Shown: one piece after another, positions 17,322 through 25,828 of the stretch | Layout of the letters: each line of letters starts with the position of its first letter | How positions within the stretch are numbered: position 1 is the stretch's first letter | Source of the DNA: an uncultured Naasia sp. | GTDB lineage: Bacteria; Actinomycetota; Actinomycetes; Actinomycetales; Microbacteriaceae | Length of the DNA: 64,000 nt | NCBI GenBank assembly: GCA_913778905.1 | Contig: CAJYYA010000014.1 | Coordinates: 62,001-126,000, forward strand | Direction: 5' to 3' | Position numbers and translations under genes: made by a program | Notes under the pieces: model-generated | Seen by the model: the letters and a program-made list of their open reading frames with translations, nothing else | Told to the model about the DNA's origin: nothing | Databases searched by the model: none

Positions 17322-18434
17322 ATGACGGACGTCCAGATTCCCGCGCACGGCACGGTCGACAACGCGATGCTGCCGGAGGACACTCCGGAGCTGCGCGAGC
17401 TCTACCGCGGTTTCGATCAGGCGCATCTGATCCCGCTGTGGACACAGCTCGACGACCTCATGCCCATGACGCCGCAGCCGAAGGCGCTGCCGTGGCTCTG
17501 GCGGTGGAAGACTCTGCAGCCCCTGGCCGAGCGGGCCGGCGACCTGGTGCCGGTCGGGCGTGGCGGGGAGCGCCGCGCGATCGGCCTCGCCAACCCGGGC
17601 ATGGGCGGGCGTGCGTACATCTCACCGACCTTGTGGGCGGCCATCCAGCAGCTGGGCCCCCGCGAGACCGCGCCCGAGCACCGGCACTCGCAGAACGCGT
17701 TCCGCTTCGTCACGTCCGGCGAAGGGGTCTGGACCGTCGTCAACGGCGACCCGGTCCGCATGAGCCGAGGCGACTTCCTGCTCACACCGGGCTGGCACTT
17801 CCACGGTCACCACAACGAGACCGACGAGTCGATGACCTGGATCGACGGGCTCGACATCCCCTTCGCGTACCAGATGGACAGCGGCTTCTTCGAGTTCGGC
17901 TCCGAGCGCGTGACGGATTACGCGACCCCGCGTTTCTCCCGCTCCGAGCGGCTGTGGGCGCACCCGGGCCTCCGCCCGCTGTCGGGTCTGCAGAACACCG
18001 TGTCGAGCCCCATCGGCGCCTACCGCTGGGAGCACACCGATCGCGCGCTCACCGACCAGCTGCTGCTGGAAGACGAGGGTGCGCCCGCGACCATCGAGCC
18101 GGGCCACGCGGCCGTGCGCTTCGTCAACCCCACCACGGGCGGCGATGTGATGACGACCATCCGCGCCCAGTTCCACCGCCTGCGCCCGGGCGTCACGACG
18201 CCGGCCCGTCACGAGGTCGGCTCGAGCGTCTACCAGGTCTTCGAGGGCACCGGCACGCTGTGGCTCGGCGACCAGGAGCACACCGTCGAGCACGGCGACA
18301 TCTTCGTCGTGCCGAGCTGGTGCCGATTCCAGATCCGGGCCGACGGTCCGCTCGATCTGTTCCATTTCAGCGACGCACCCGTGTTCGAGGCCCTCGGCCT
18401 GCACCGCGTCCTCGTCGAGGAGAACGACCGATGA
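17322..18434 (+). CDS. Gentisate 1,2-dioxygenase
   Basis: 370-aa bicupin from the ATG at 17322, preceded by GAGGAGGG. Cleaves gentisate between carboxyl and hydroxyl groups to maleylpyruvate, using Fe(II). The first cupin has the metal motif APEHRHSQNAFRFVTSGEG and TPGWHFHGHHNE. The second, degenerate cupin shows PARHEVGSSVYQVFEGTG and HGDIFVVPSW. Length and the sequence ALPWLWRWKTLQPLAERAGDL agree with bacterial gentisate dioxygenases. First gene of a three-gene operon; its stop overlaps the next ATG (ATGA). Divergent from the IclR gene. A symbol such as gdo or sdgD would fit, but family members carry several names. Confidence 0.94.
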   Translation: MTDVQIPAHGTVDNAMLPEDTPELRELYRGFDQAHLIPLWTQLDDLMPMTPQPKALPWLWRWKTLQPLAERAGDLVPVGRGGERRAIGLANPGMGGRAYISPTLWAAIQQLGPRETAPEHRHSQNAFRFVTSGEGVWTVVNGDPVRMSRGDFLLTPGWHFHGHHNETDESMTWIDGLDIPFAYQMDSGFFEFGSERVTDYATPRFSRSERLWAHPGLRPLSGLQNTVSSPIGAYRWEHTDRALTDQLLLEDEGAPATIEPGHAAVRFVNPTTGGDVMTTIRAQFHRLRPGVTTPARHEVGSSVYQVFEGTGTLWLGDQEHTVEHGDIFVVPSWCRFQIRADGPLDLFHFSDAPVFEALGLHRVLVEENDR

Positions 18435-19258
18435 AGCTCGCCACCGTCATCACCGCCACGGGTACCGCGCTCGCCCGCATCGACGGGGACCGCGCGACCG
18501 TCATCGACGGCTACGAGGATGTCGGCCAGGTCTTGGTCGCCGGTGCTCTCGAGGTCGTCTCCGACGCGTCGGGCCGGGAGGTCGCGACCGACTCGCTGAC
18601 GTACGCGGATCTCGTGCCGAGTCCGAGCAAGGTCGTGTGCGTGGGGCTCAACTACCGAGCCCACATCCTGGAGATGAAGCGCGACCTGCCCGACCACCCG
18701 GTGTTGTTCGCGAAATTCGCCGACACGCTCGCGGCGGCCGGCGAGACGTTGGCTCTTCCTCCCGAGAGCGATTCGATCGACTGGGAGGGCGAACTCGTCG
18801 TCGTCATCGGGCGGACCGTGCGGCGCGCCGACGAGGACGAGGCGCGCGCGGCGATCGCCGGGTACACCATCGCCAACGACGTCTCGATGCGCGACTGGCA
18901 GTTCCGCACCCGCGAGTGGTTGCAGGGCAAGCTCTGGGATCGCTCGACCCCGATCGGTCCTGTACTCGCGACACCCGATGAGATCCCGGACGACGCGTAC
19001 CTCACCACGTCGCTCGACGGCGAGGTCGTCCAGCGCGGCGACATCCACGACCTCGTGCACGATCCGGTCCACCTGGTCCGGTACGTCTCGACGATCACGA
19101 CGCTCCGCCCCGGGGACCTCATCCTCACGGGCACACCCGGAGGCGTCGGTCACGCCCGTGATCCGCAGCGCTATCTCACGCCCGGCAGCACGGTGACCGT
19201 CACGATCGACGGGATCGGATCCCTCACCAACACGTTCCAGGCCGAGGACCTCGGCTGA
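18431..19258 (+). CDS. Fumarylacetoacetate hydrolase family protein, probable fumarylpyruvate hydrolase
   Basis: 275 aa. The FAH-fold core is intact: VVCVGLNYRAHILEMKRD (about residues 69-86), the metal ligands in DWEGELVVVIG (near 118), GYTIANDVSMRDWQFR and ILTGTPGGVGHARDP. In the gentisate pathway this enzyme splits fumarylpyruvate into fumarate and pyruvate. Position between the dioxygenase and the isomerase, with ATGA coupling upstream and TGATG downstream, supports that substrate over other FAH substrates. A short N-terminal domain (residues 1-60) precedes the catalytic fold, as is usual in the family. Confidence 0.93.
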   Translation: MKLATVITATGTALARIDGDRATVIDGYEDVGQVLVAGALEVVSDASGREVATDSLTYADLVPSPSKVVCVGLNYRAHILEMKRDLPDHPVLFAKFADTLAAAGETLALPPESDSIDWEGELVVVIGRTVRRADEDEARAAIAGYTIANDVSMRDWQFRTREWLQGKLWDRSTPIGPVLATPDEIPDDAYLTTSLDGEVVQRGDIHDLVHDPVHLVRYVSTITTLRPGDLILTGTPGGVGHARDPQRYLTPGSTVTVTIDGIGSLTNTFQAEDLG

Positions 19259-20040
19259 TGAGTGTGCGCGAGCTCACTCCCGAGGAGGTCGCGCTCCGCG
19301 AGCGGCAGGGGGCGGGCGCGCGCTACGACGCCGACGCAGCCCCACACGGGGAACTCGCCCTGGCGCGTCGGGGAACGGCGTACTTCGCGCGGAAGCTCAT
19401 GGAGCTGAGCGACGACGAACTGGATGCGCCGAGTCTGCTGCCCGGCTGGTCCAGGCGTCACCTGATCGCACACGTCGGCTACAACGCGCGCGCCGTGGCC
19501 CGACTCGTCGAATGGGCGCGCACGGGCGTCGAAACGCCGATGTACGCCTCCGACTCGCAACGGTGGGACGAGATCGTCCTCGGCTCGACCCTGCCCGCCC
19601 GCGCTCTCCGCCACCTCGTCGAACACGCCGCCGTGCATCTCAACGTCGAGTGGCGCGACCTCGACGATGCGGGGTGGGATGCGCTCGTCGTGACGGCACA
19701 GGGGCGCACGGTGCCCGCGCGCGAGACCGCGTGGATGCGCGCCAAGGAGGTGTGGGTGCACGCCGTCGACCTGGCGAGCGGAGGGTCCTTCCTCGATTTC
19801 CCCGACGAGATGGTCGACGGGATCATCGCGGATGTGTTCCGCGTCTGGACCCGTCGCAGCGAAGACGTCGCGCTCACCGTGCGCCCCACCGATCGGGCCG
19901 AGGAACAGAGCTTCGGCGAGGGCGGCCTGGCCGTCACGGGGGCGGCAGCCGACATCGCGCGGTGGCTCGCCGGACGCGGCGCTCGCCGTCTCGTCGCGGT
20001 CGGTGGGGACGAGCTTCCCGCGATTCCCCGCTGGTTCTGA
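19258..20040 (+). CDS. Mycothiol-dependent maleylpyruvate isomerase
   Basis: 260-aa DinB-like four-helix protein that isomerises maleylpyruvate to fumarylpyruvate with mycothiol as cofactor, instead of the glutathione used in proteobacteria. Candidate zinc ligands H72 (LIAHVGYNA), E163 and H167 (MRAKEVWVHAVDL) match the H...E...H arrangement of the corynebacterial enzyme. The C-terminal domain (about 195-255) contains GEGGLAVTGAAADIARWLAGR, typical of the MDMPI C-terminal domain. The ATG overlaps the FAH stop by one base. It completes a gentisate-to-pyruvate-and-fumarate operon, and the mycothiol use is consistent with an actinobacterial host. Confidence 0.93.
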   Translation: MSVRELTPEEVALRERQGAGARYDADAAPHGELALARRGTAYFARKLMELSDDELDAPSLLPGWSRRHLIAHVGYNARAVARLVEWARTGVETPMYASDSQRWDEIVLGSTLPARALRHLVEHAAVHLNVEWRDLDDAGWDALVVTAQGRTVPARETAWMRAKEVWVHAVDLASGGSFLDFPDEMVDGIIADVFRVWTRRSEDVALTVRPTDRAEEQSFGEGGLAVTGAAADIARWLAGRGARRLVAVGGDELPAIPRWF

Positions 20041-20063
20041 GCCCGTCCGAGCCGCCGCGGCCG

Positions 20064-21389
20064 TCACCCGCTCGTCGCGGTGGTCATCGCGTCGTTCGCG
20101 GCCCGCTCCGCCTCGCGGATCCGGTCGGCGGCAAGTGTCGCACCCGCGAACACGTCGGCGAGCAACGGGGTGAGCACGTTCGCGGCGGCCTGGTAGCCGG
20201 TGCCCTGAGGCGGCTGCACGGTCGACGCGTCGAGCACGTCGTACATGGCGGAGATGTCGACGCCGCGCTCCTGCCATGACGTCCGGTAGGCGTCCTGAGC
20301 CGTGACCGACGCCGGTGAGGCCGTGCCGCTCGCGCCGATGATCCGCTGGCTCTCCGCGGTGCCGAGCCACTGCTGGACACGGGCCTGGTCCGGGTCGCCG
20401 GAGCGGGCGTTCGCGGCGACCCCCACGCCGTTGGTGGGGGAGTGGCGCCCCGCGGGTCCCGAGGGCAGCGGCACGACCGCCCAGCGGAAGTCGGCGTTCT
20501 CCGTGATCGTCGCGAGGCTGTAGGCACCCGTCGGGAACATCGCCACCCGGCCGCGGAGGAACATCTCGCGGACCACGTCACCTCCCGCGGGCGGATTCGT
20601 GTCGCGCGCCGGCGGGGCGAGATGCGTCGCCGAGAGGTCCGCGAGGTACTCGATGGTCTGTATGCCCGCGTCCGAGGCGAACACGAAGCGATCCCCGTCC
20701 TGCCATGCCGCCCCCGCACCGCCGAGGAAGGGAAGGACGACGCCGTTCAGGTCGTAGGCTGAGCCGATCCCGAAGACCTGGACCGTGCCCGGATCGAAAC
20801 CGTCGTCGCCCGGATGCCGACCGTCGGCATCGCGGGTCAGCAGTCGGGCGGTCCGGCGCAACGAGTCGTCGGCGGCGGCCGGGTCCCACCCGAGGTCGGA
20901 GACCCCGCCCGCGTCCAGACCTCCGAGTGCGAGAAGGTCGAGATTCACCACCATCGCGATGCCGGGGTCGCTCAGCTGCGGCACGGCCCACAACCGCTCA
21001 TCGCGGGTGTACTGGTCGACCACGGGCTGCGCCCAGTCGCCATCGGCCGCGATGGCCATGGCTTTCGGCACGGGGGTCACCGACCCGTCGGGTAGCGCGG
21101 CCGACATGGTGGCGTTGACCCAGAACAGGTCGTCTGCGGTCCCGGCCGCCAGATCGGCTCGCAGCTGAGAGGCGTAATCGGCCCACGGCACGACGACGAC
21201 GTCGACCGGGATCCCGCTGCGCGCGGTGAACACCGCGAGGGACTCGCGATACGCCTCTGCGACCTGCGGGTCCCACAGGCGCAGGGTGACGCCGTCGTCA
21301 CGGGGGGCCGACGAGCCAAGGGGAGCGCATGCCGTGAGGGTGAGCGCGAGGATGGTCGTCGCGGCGAGGAGAGGACGTCGAGGAATCAC
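20064..21389 (-). CDS. ABC transporter substrate-binding lipoprotein (CUT1/sugar type)
   Basis: 441 aa. A signal peptide ends in the lipobox LTLTAC with the lipidated C21, so the mature protein is anchored outside the membrane. The body resembles family 1 solute-binding proteins for sugars: TLRLWDPQVAEAYRESLAVFTARSGIPVDVVVVPW near the N-terminus and MFLRGRVAMFPTGAYSLATI mid-protein. It lies three bases after the MalG-like permease gene and is the last gene of a long minus-strand operon; in most sugar importer operons the binding protein comes first. Ligand unknown. Given the upstream aromatic genes, a phenolic glycoside is an attractive but untested possibility. Confidence 0.9.
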   Translation of the reverse strand: MIPRRPLLAATTILALTLTACAPLGSSAPRDDGVTLRLWDPQVAEAYRESLAVFTARSGIPVDVVVVPWADYASQLRADLAAGTADDLFWVNATMSAALPDGSVTPVPKAMAIAADGDWAQPVVDQYTRDERLWAVPQLSDPGIAMVVNLDLLALGGLDAGGVSDLGWDPAAADDSLRRTARLLTRDADGRHPGDDGFDPGTVQVFGIGSAYDLNGVVLPFLGGAGAAWQDGDRFVFASDAGIQTIEYLADLSATHLAPPARDTNPPAGGDVVREMFLRGRVAMFPTGAYSLATITENADFRWAVVPLPSGPAGRHSPTNGVGVAANARSGDPDQARVQQWLGTAESQRIIGASGTASPASVTAQDAYRTSWQERGVDISAMYDVLDASTVQPPQGTGYQAAANVLTPLLADVFAGATLAADRIREAERAANDAMTTATSG

Positions 21390-21392
21390 GGA

Positions 21393-22220
21393 TCAGCCTT
21401 CGGTCGTTGTCGGGAAGGTGCGGAGCAGGGGGCGGTGCAGCACGAGGACGGCGACGATCACGGGGAGCAGGGCCAGCATGGAGGCCGCCAGAACGACGGG
21501 CCAGTCGGTGTCGTCCCGCGAGCGGAGTGCACCGACGGCGACCTGGATCTGCGGCAGGCGGACGCCGGCGACGAGCCGGGGCCAGAGGTACGAGTTCCAC
21601 GTCGTGACCGCCGTGACGAGGACGACCGCAGTCACCGCGGGAGCCGACAGCGGCAGCACGATCCGACGCAGGATCATGCCGTGCCCCGCGCCGTCGAGTC
21701 GGGCCGCGTCGAGGAGGTCGGTCGGCAGACCGGTGAACCACTGACGCAGCAGCAGCACCGCGTAGGGCGAGGCCAGCAGGGTGGGCAGCACCAGAGCGCT
21801 GAACGTCCCGGCGAGGCCGACGCTCGCGAACCCCACGTACCAGGGGATCACGACGAGCACGGGCGGGACCAGCCACATCGCGAGGAACACAGCGAACAGG
21901 CCACGAGCGATCCGTCCGCGCGCGACGGCGAAGACGTAGGCGGCGAGTATCGACGATGTGGTCTGCAGGCTGGCGAGCACGAGAACCGCGGCAGCCGTCG
22001 TGCCTGCCGGGCGGAGGATCAGGTCGGGGTCGGCGAGGACGGCGGTGTAGTTCGACAGTGTCCACGTGTTCGCGCCGAGGCCGCGGGTCATGAACGCGTC
22101 GGATGGGGTGAGGGACGCCAGCAGTGCGAGGCCCAGGGGGGCCACGGCCGCGGTGGAGGCCGCCCCGAGCAGCGCGACGCGAACCGCCCGCCCCCGCCCG
22201 TCCGCGAGTCGATGGCTCAT
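21393..22220 (-). CDS. ABC transporter permease (MalG-like)
   Basis: 275 aa; ATG at 22220 in an ATGA overlap with the MalF-like gene. Six predicted membrane helices. The cytoplasmic EAA loop reads DAARLDGAGHGMILRRIVLPL (about residues 184-204), the contact site for the ATPase. N-terminal helix then a periplasmic segment FMTRGLGANTWTLSNYTAVL, as in MalG-type carbohydrate permeases. No ATP-binding gene is nearby, so the importer must borrow a shared sugar ATPase of the MsiK type, as is common in actinobacteria. Confidence 0.92.
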   Translation of the reverse strand: MSHRLADGRGRAVRVALLGAASTAAVAPLGLALLASLTPSDAFMTRGLGANTWTLSNYTAVLADPDLILRPAGTTAAAVLVLASLQTTSSILAAYVFAVARGRIARGLFAVFLAMWLVPPVLVVIPWYVGFASVGLAGTFSALVLPTLLASPYAVLLLRQWFTGLPTDLLDAARLDGAGHGMILRRIVLPLSAPAVTAVVLVTAVTTWNSYLWPRLVAGVRLPQIQVAVGALRSRDDTDWPVVLAASMLALLPVIVAVLVLHRPLLRTFPTTTEG

Positions 22221-23053
22221 GACCGCTCCCGCGTCAGCACGGCGCCGATCCCGATCACGACGGCCATCAGCGCCATCGTGCCCAGCGCCATCGCGGCGCC
22301 CGCGCTCACGTCGAACTCCTGCCACACCGTCTGCACGAGCAACTGGGCGAGCGTCGGCGACGGACCGTCGGGGAGGACGACCAGGACGTCGTAGAGGCCG
22401 ACGACACCTCCGAACGAAGCGACCGCCAGGAACCCGGTCATCCGCCGCACATGAGGGACCTCGATCCTGAGCAGGATCCGTAGAGCGCCGGCCCCGTCGA
22501 GCCGCGCCGCATTCCGCAGTTCCGCGGGCACCGTGCGGAGTGCGGCGGCGTAGCAGAGCGCGGTGAAGCCGACGCTCTGCCAGAGCACCGCGGCGACCGC
22601 CAGGACCGGGACGGCCTCGGGGGTCGCGAGCAGATCGAGCCGTCTGCCCGCCAGCGTCGCCAGCACCCCGTCCGATGGCGAGCTCACCCACCGTACGAGC
22701 AGGCCGGTGATGAGGGGCGACACGGCCCAGGGCATGAGGAGCGACAGCTGGGCGAGGACGGGGCGCCGCGTGCGCGCGAGTGCCGCCCCGAGGGTGAGCC
22801 CCAGCCCGAGCTCGAGGGGAATGATGACGGCGGCGAGGGCGAGCGTGTATCCGGCTGCGCCCCACCACCGGGGCGATGTCAGCACCGCGGCGACGGTGTC
22901 GAGGCCGGCCCACGTCGCCTCGCCGCCCAGCACACCGCGCTGCAGGGAGACCATGACGATCCAGCCGAGCGGGAGGGCGAAGAAGACCGCGGCGCCCAGG
23001 AGCGCGGGCACGGCCCAGCTGCGCGGCACCCGTGCGGGCCGGACGGTGCTCAC
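22217..23053 (-). CDS. ABC transporter permease (MalF-like)
   Basis: 278 aa from a GTG at 23053, 21 bp after the stop of the CoA-ligase gene. Six membrane helices; EAA loop NAARLDGAGALRILLRIEVPHV near residue 183. Short N-terminus without the extra periplasmic domain of E. coli MalF, as usual for actinobacterial carbohydrate permeases. Forms a heterodimeric channel with the MalG-like protein encoded next. The tight spacing to the upstream acyl-CoA synthetase gene places the importer in the aromatic catabolic operon. Confidence 0.92.
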   Translation of the reverse strand: MSTVRPARVPRSWAVPALLGAAVFFALPLGWIVMVSLQRGVLGGEATWAGLDTVAAVLTSPRWWGAAGYTLALAAVIIPLELGLGLTLGAALARTRRPVLAQLSLLMPWAVSPLITGLLVRWVSSPSDGVLATLAGRRLDLLATPEAVPVLAVAAVLWQSVGFTALCYAAALRTVPAELRNAARLDGAGALRILLRIEVPHVRRMTGFLAVASFGGVVGLYDVLVVLPDGPSPTLAQLLVQTVWQEFDVSAGAAMALGTMALMAVVIGIGAVLTRERS

Positions 23054-23074
23054 GCTGGCGTCTCGTGGATCGGA

Positions 23075-25168
23075 TCAGCTGGTCAGGACGACGGCGTCGA
23101 GCGCTACGAGCCCGTCGACCGTGAGACGCATCGGGTTGAGCTCGATCTCCCGCACATCCCGGTGGGCGTCGAGCATCGCCTCCAGACCGGCGAAGACGCC
23201 GGCGAGCTCCCGGTCATCGAGGTGCGGACCGCCGCGCCAGCCGCGTACGAGGGCGCCCGCCCGGAGCTCGTCGACCATCGACGCGACGGTATCCGCGCCG
23301 AACCCGGCGGTGCGGATCGCGACATCGGCGTAGGCCTCGGCGGCTGTGCCGCCGAGACCGAGCATCGCGATCGGGCCGAAGACCGGATCGCGACGCACCG
23401 AGACGACGAGGTCGACCCCGTCGTCCGCCATCCGCTCGATCAGGAACTCGCGGGCTCCGGTACGCGCCACTGCCGCGAGGGCGTCGATGAACTCGTCGGC
23501 GGTCCGCACCCCGAGGCGGACCCCGCCCGCCTCCGTCTTGTGAAGCACTTCCGCGTCGAGCATCTTGACGGCGACCGGGGCGCCCAAGTCGGCGAGCGCG
23601 GCGAGACCGTCGTCGCTGTCGGTCACCCGATGGCGGGCGGGGGTCCGGATCCCGACCGAGTCGAGGAGGTCCTTCGCCCGGGCTTCGTCCCAGGGGCCGG
23701 TGGACGCTCCCGTCGTGCGCGGTGCCGCGACCGGAGCGTCCTCGGCGAGGACGCGGGCGCGGGCGTCCGCCACGATGGCGGTGACTCCCGCTGAGAGAGC
23801 ACGGGGGCCGGTCAGGAGAGGGAGGTCGGCCGAGGCGGCGCTGGCGAGAGCCGCGTCGATGTCCTCGCGCGGGCCGTCGATGCCCACGAGCACAGGGGTG
23901 TCGGTGCCCGCCTCGGCGACCGCGGTGGGCAGGTCGACCACCGGCTCGCTGAGCGCGTATACCGCGATGAGGTCGACCTGATCGTCCGAGCCGACCGCGC
24001 GGAGCACGTCGGGGAACGTGGGGCCGGGGCGCCCGGTGTCGACCGGGTTCTCCTGGAACGTGAGCGGCGGCAGGAGCTCGCCGATCCGGGCGCGGGTGGC
24101 CTCCCGCAGGCGGGGGAGCGCCCAGCCGTCGGCGGTGGCGTGGTCGTCGATGATGAGGCCCGGGCCCGCCTGCGCGGTTACGAGGGCGACCCCGGGTGTG
24201 GCGGCCGCACCGAGGCGCACATGCGAGAGGGCGATGACGCTCGCCACGAGAGCGTCTTCGTCGTCGACCACGACGGCGCCGGCCTGGGCGAGCACCGACC
24301 GGGTGATGCGCCATCCGGTCGCGAGCGCGCCCGTGTGCGATTGCGCGAATGCCGAGTCGGTGCGGCGGCCCACGACGAGGGCGACGACGGGCTTGAGGGC
24401 GGACGCGTGACGCACGGCGGCCAGCAGGTCGGCTCCGTCCTCCACGCTCTCGAGGTGCAGAGCGATCGCGCGGGTGGCGGGATCCGCGGCGGCGTAGCGG
24501 ACGACGTCCGCGTGCGTCACGCCGAGCCCGCCGCCGATGCCGACCCCGAGCGAGATACCGGCGCCGGCTCCCTCGAGACGGAACGACAGCATGTGGTTGA
24601 CGCCGCCGCTCGACGCGATTACGGCGATCCGTCCCGGGCGGAGCTGTGCCGCGCCGGGCACGAAGCTCGCGCGGAGGGCTCCGCCGGGCACGAAGAAGCC
24701 GGACGTGTTGGGGCCGAGCACGCGGACTCCGCTCGCGGCCGCCGCCTCCTCGGTGTCGCGTTGCGCGGCCGCTCCGGCATCGCCGATCTCGGCGAAACCG
24801 CCCGCGCAGACGAGAGCGGCCCGTATGCCGGCAGCTCCCGCGTCCGCGATGACGGCGGCCGTCGCGGGGGCCGGCACGCACGAGACGACGAGGTCGGCGC
24901 GCCCGCCGCGGCCCTCGAGCTCCCCGGCGGCATCGGCGATGCTCGCGTGCATCCCGTCGCCTCCGCGCGCGTTGACCAGGGCGACGGGGGCCGATGCGCC
25001 GGCCAGCGCCTCCGCCATCGCCGTGCCGAGCTTGCCCGGCGTGCGGGACGCGCCCACCAGGACGATCCCGCGCGGGGTGAAGAGCGGAGCGAGCGGCTGG
25101 TTGTCGTCGGCGGAACGCTCATCGTCGGCGCGGGGAGCGGCGGTCGAGGTCGTAGCGGTCGAGGTCAT
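23075..25168 (-). CDS. Acetate--CoA ligase family protein (NDP-forming acyl-CoA synthetase)
   Basis: 697 aa from an ATG at 25168 with GGAGGA upstream. Order: CoA-binding Rossmann domain (IVLVGASRTPGKLGTAMAEAL, about residues 34-54), a succinyl-CoA-ligase-like domain with the phosphorylated-His motif AQSHTGALATGW (near 270), then an ATP-grasp domain (about 480-697) with PVAVKMLDAEVLHKTEAGGVRLG. Such enzymes make acyl-CoA from acid, CoA and ATP with ADP release. It is in the same operon as an AMP-forming aromatic acid ligase, so one may supply the CoA transfer or act on another acid. The aromatic acid-CoA route known from Streptomyces sp. WA46 (sdg genes) also uses two activation enzymes. Substrate not established. 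Confidence 0.88.
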   Translation of the reverse strand: MTSTATTSTAAPRADDERSADDNQPLAPLFTPRGIVLVGASRTPGKLGTAMAEALAGASAPVALVNARGGDGMHASIADAAGELEGRGGRADLVVSCVPAPATAAVIADAGAAGIRAALVCAGGFAEIGDAGAAAQRDTEEAAAASGVRVLGPNTSGFFVPGGALRASFVPGAAQLRPGRIAVIASSGGVNHMLSFRLEGAGAGISLGVGIGGGLGVTHADVVRYAAADPATRAIALHLESVEDGADLLAAVRHASALKPVVALVVGRRTDSAFAQSHTGALATGWRITRSVLAQAGAVVVDDEDALVASVIALSHVRLGAAATPGVALVTAQAGPGLIIDDHATADGWALPRLREATRARIGELLPPLTFQENPVDTGRPGPTFPDVLRAVGSDDQVDLIAVYALSEPVVDLPTAVAEAGTDTPVLVGIDGPREDIDAALASAASADLPLLTGPRALSAGVTAIVADARARVLAEDAPVAAPRTTGASTGPWDEARAKDLLDSVGIRTPARHRVTDSDDGLAALADLGAPVAVKMLDAEVLHKTEAGGVRLGVRTADEFIDALAAVARTGAREFLIERMADDGVDLVVSVRRDPVFGPIAMLGLGGTAAEAYADVAIRTAGFGADTVASMVDELRAGALVRGWRGGPHLDDRELAGVFAGLEAMLDAHRDVREIELNPMRLTVDGLVALDAVVLTS

Positions 25169-25194
25169 GCGGAGTCCTCCCGGACGTTCGGTTC

Positions 25195-25791
25195 TCAGCC
25201 GCCGGGAACGGGCGGCAGCTCGGTGATCGTGCCGAGCGAGGTGTAGCGGGGGCCGGCGAGGCGCCCGAGCGGGCGGAGCTTGTCGGTGTCGATGCGGCCG
25301 TCGGAGACGACTTCGTCGGCGATGTGCCAGGCCACGACCGTGCCGACGACGAATTCGCCGCCGGTGGGGCTGAAGACGTTGGTGCTGTGGTACCGGCACT
25401 CCATCGCGACGGGTACGTCACGGAGCCGCGGCACCCGCACGTGGCTCGACGGGGCGAGAGCGAGGCCGAGGCGCTCGGCCTCGCTCTCGGAGCGGTCCAG
25501 GAACTCGGAGCTGGCGTGGAGGGCGGGCAGCAGGTCGTCTCCGGCGATGTTGACGACGAACTCCCCGACCTCCTCGATGTTCAGCACGGTGTCCTTCCGG
25601 CGGTCCGCCCGCCGGTTGACCGTGAATCCGAGCATCGCCGGGTGCTGGCTGACCCAGGTGAACGAGCTGAACGGCGCCAGGTTGACCACATCCACCCCGC
25701 TCGTGACCCAGGCGATCGGGCGGGGGACGACCGAGCCGACCAGGAGGCGGTAGGTCTCGGCGGGCGAGAGGGTCGAGGCGTCGACGTGCAT
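25195..25791 (-). CDS. Flavin reductase family protein
   Basis: 198 aa from the ATG at 25791. Split-barrel FMN-binding fold: SVVPRPIAWVTSG near residue 18, NLAPFSSFTWVSQHPAMLGFTVN, and TVLNIEEVGEFVVNIAG. It is the DIM6/NTAB-type group that supplies reduced flavin or acts as a flavoprotein oxidoreductase. Spaced 26-37 bp from its neighbours within the catabolic operon. The FAD monooxygenase encoded two genes upstream is a single-component type that should reduce its own flavin, so the partner of this reductase is unclear. Confidence 0.88.
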   Translation of the reverse strand: MHVDASTLSPAETYRLLVGSVVPRPIAWVTSGVDVVNLAPFSSFTWVSQHPAMLGFTVNRRADRRKDTVLNIEEVGEFVVNIAGDDLLPALHASSEFLDRSESEAERLGLALAPSSHVRVPRLRDVPVAMECRYHSTNVFSPTGGEFVVGTVVAWHIADEVVSDGRIDTDKLRPLGRLAGPRYTSLGTITELPPVPGG

Positions 25792-25828
25792 GGCGGGTCC
25801 TGTCTGCGAGCGGATCGGTGTGCCGGCG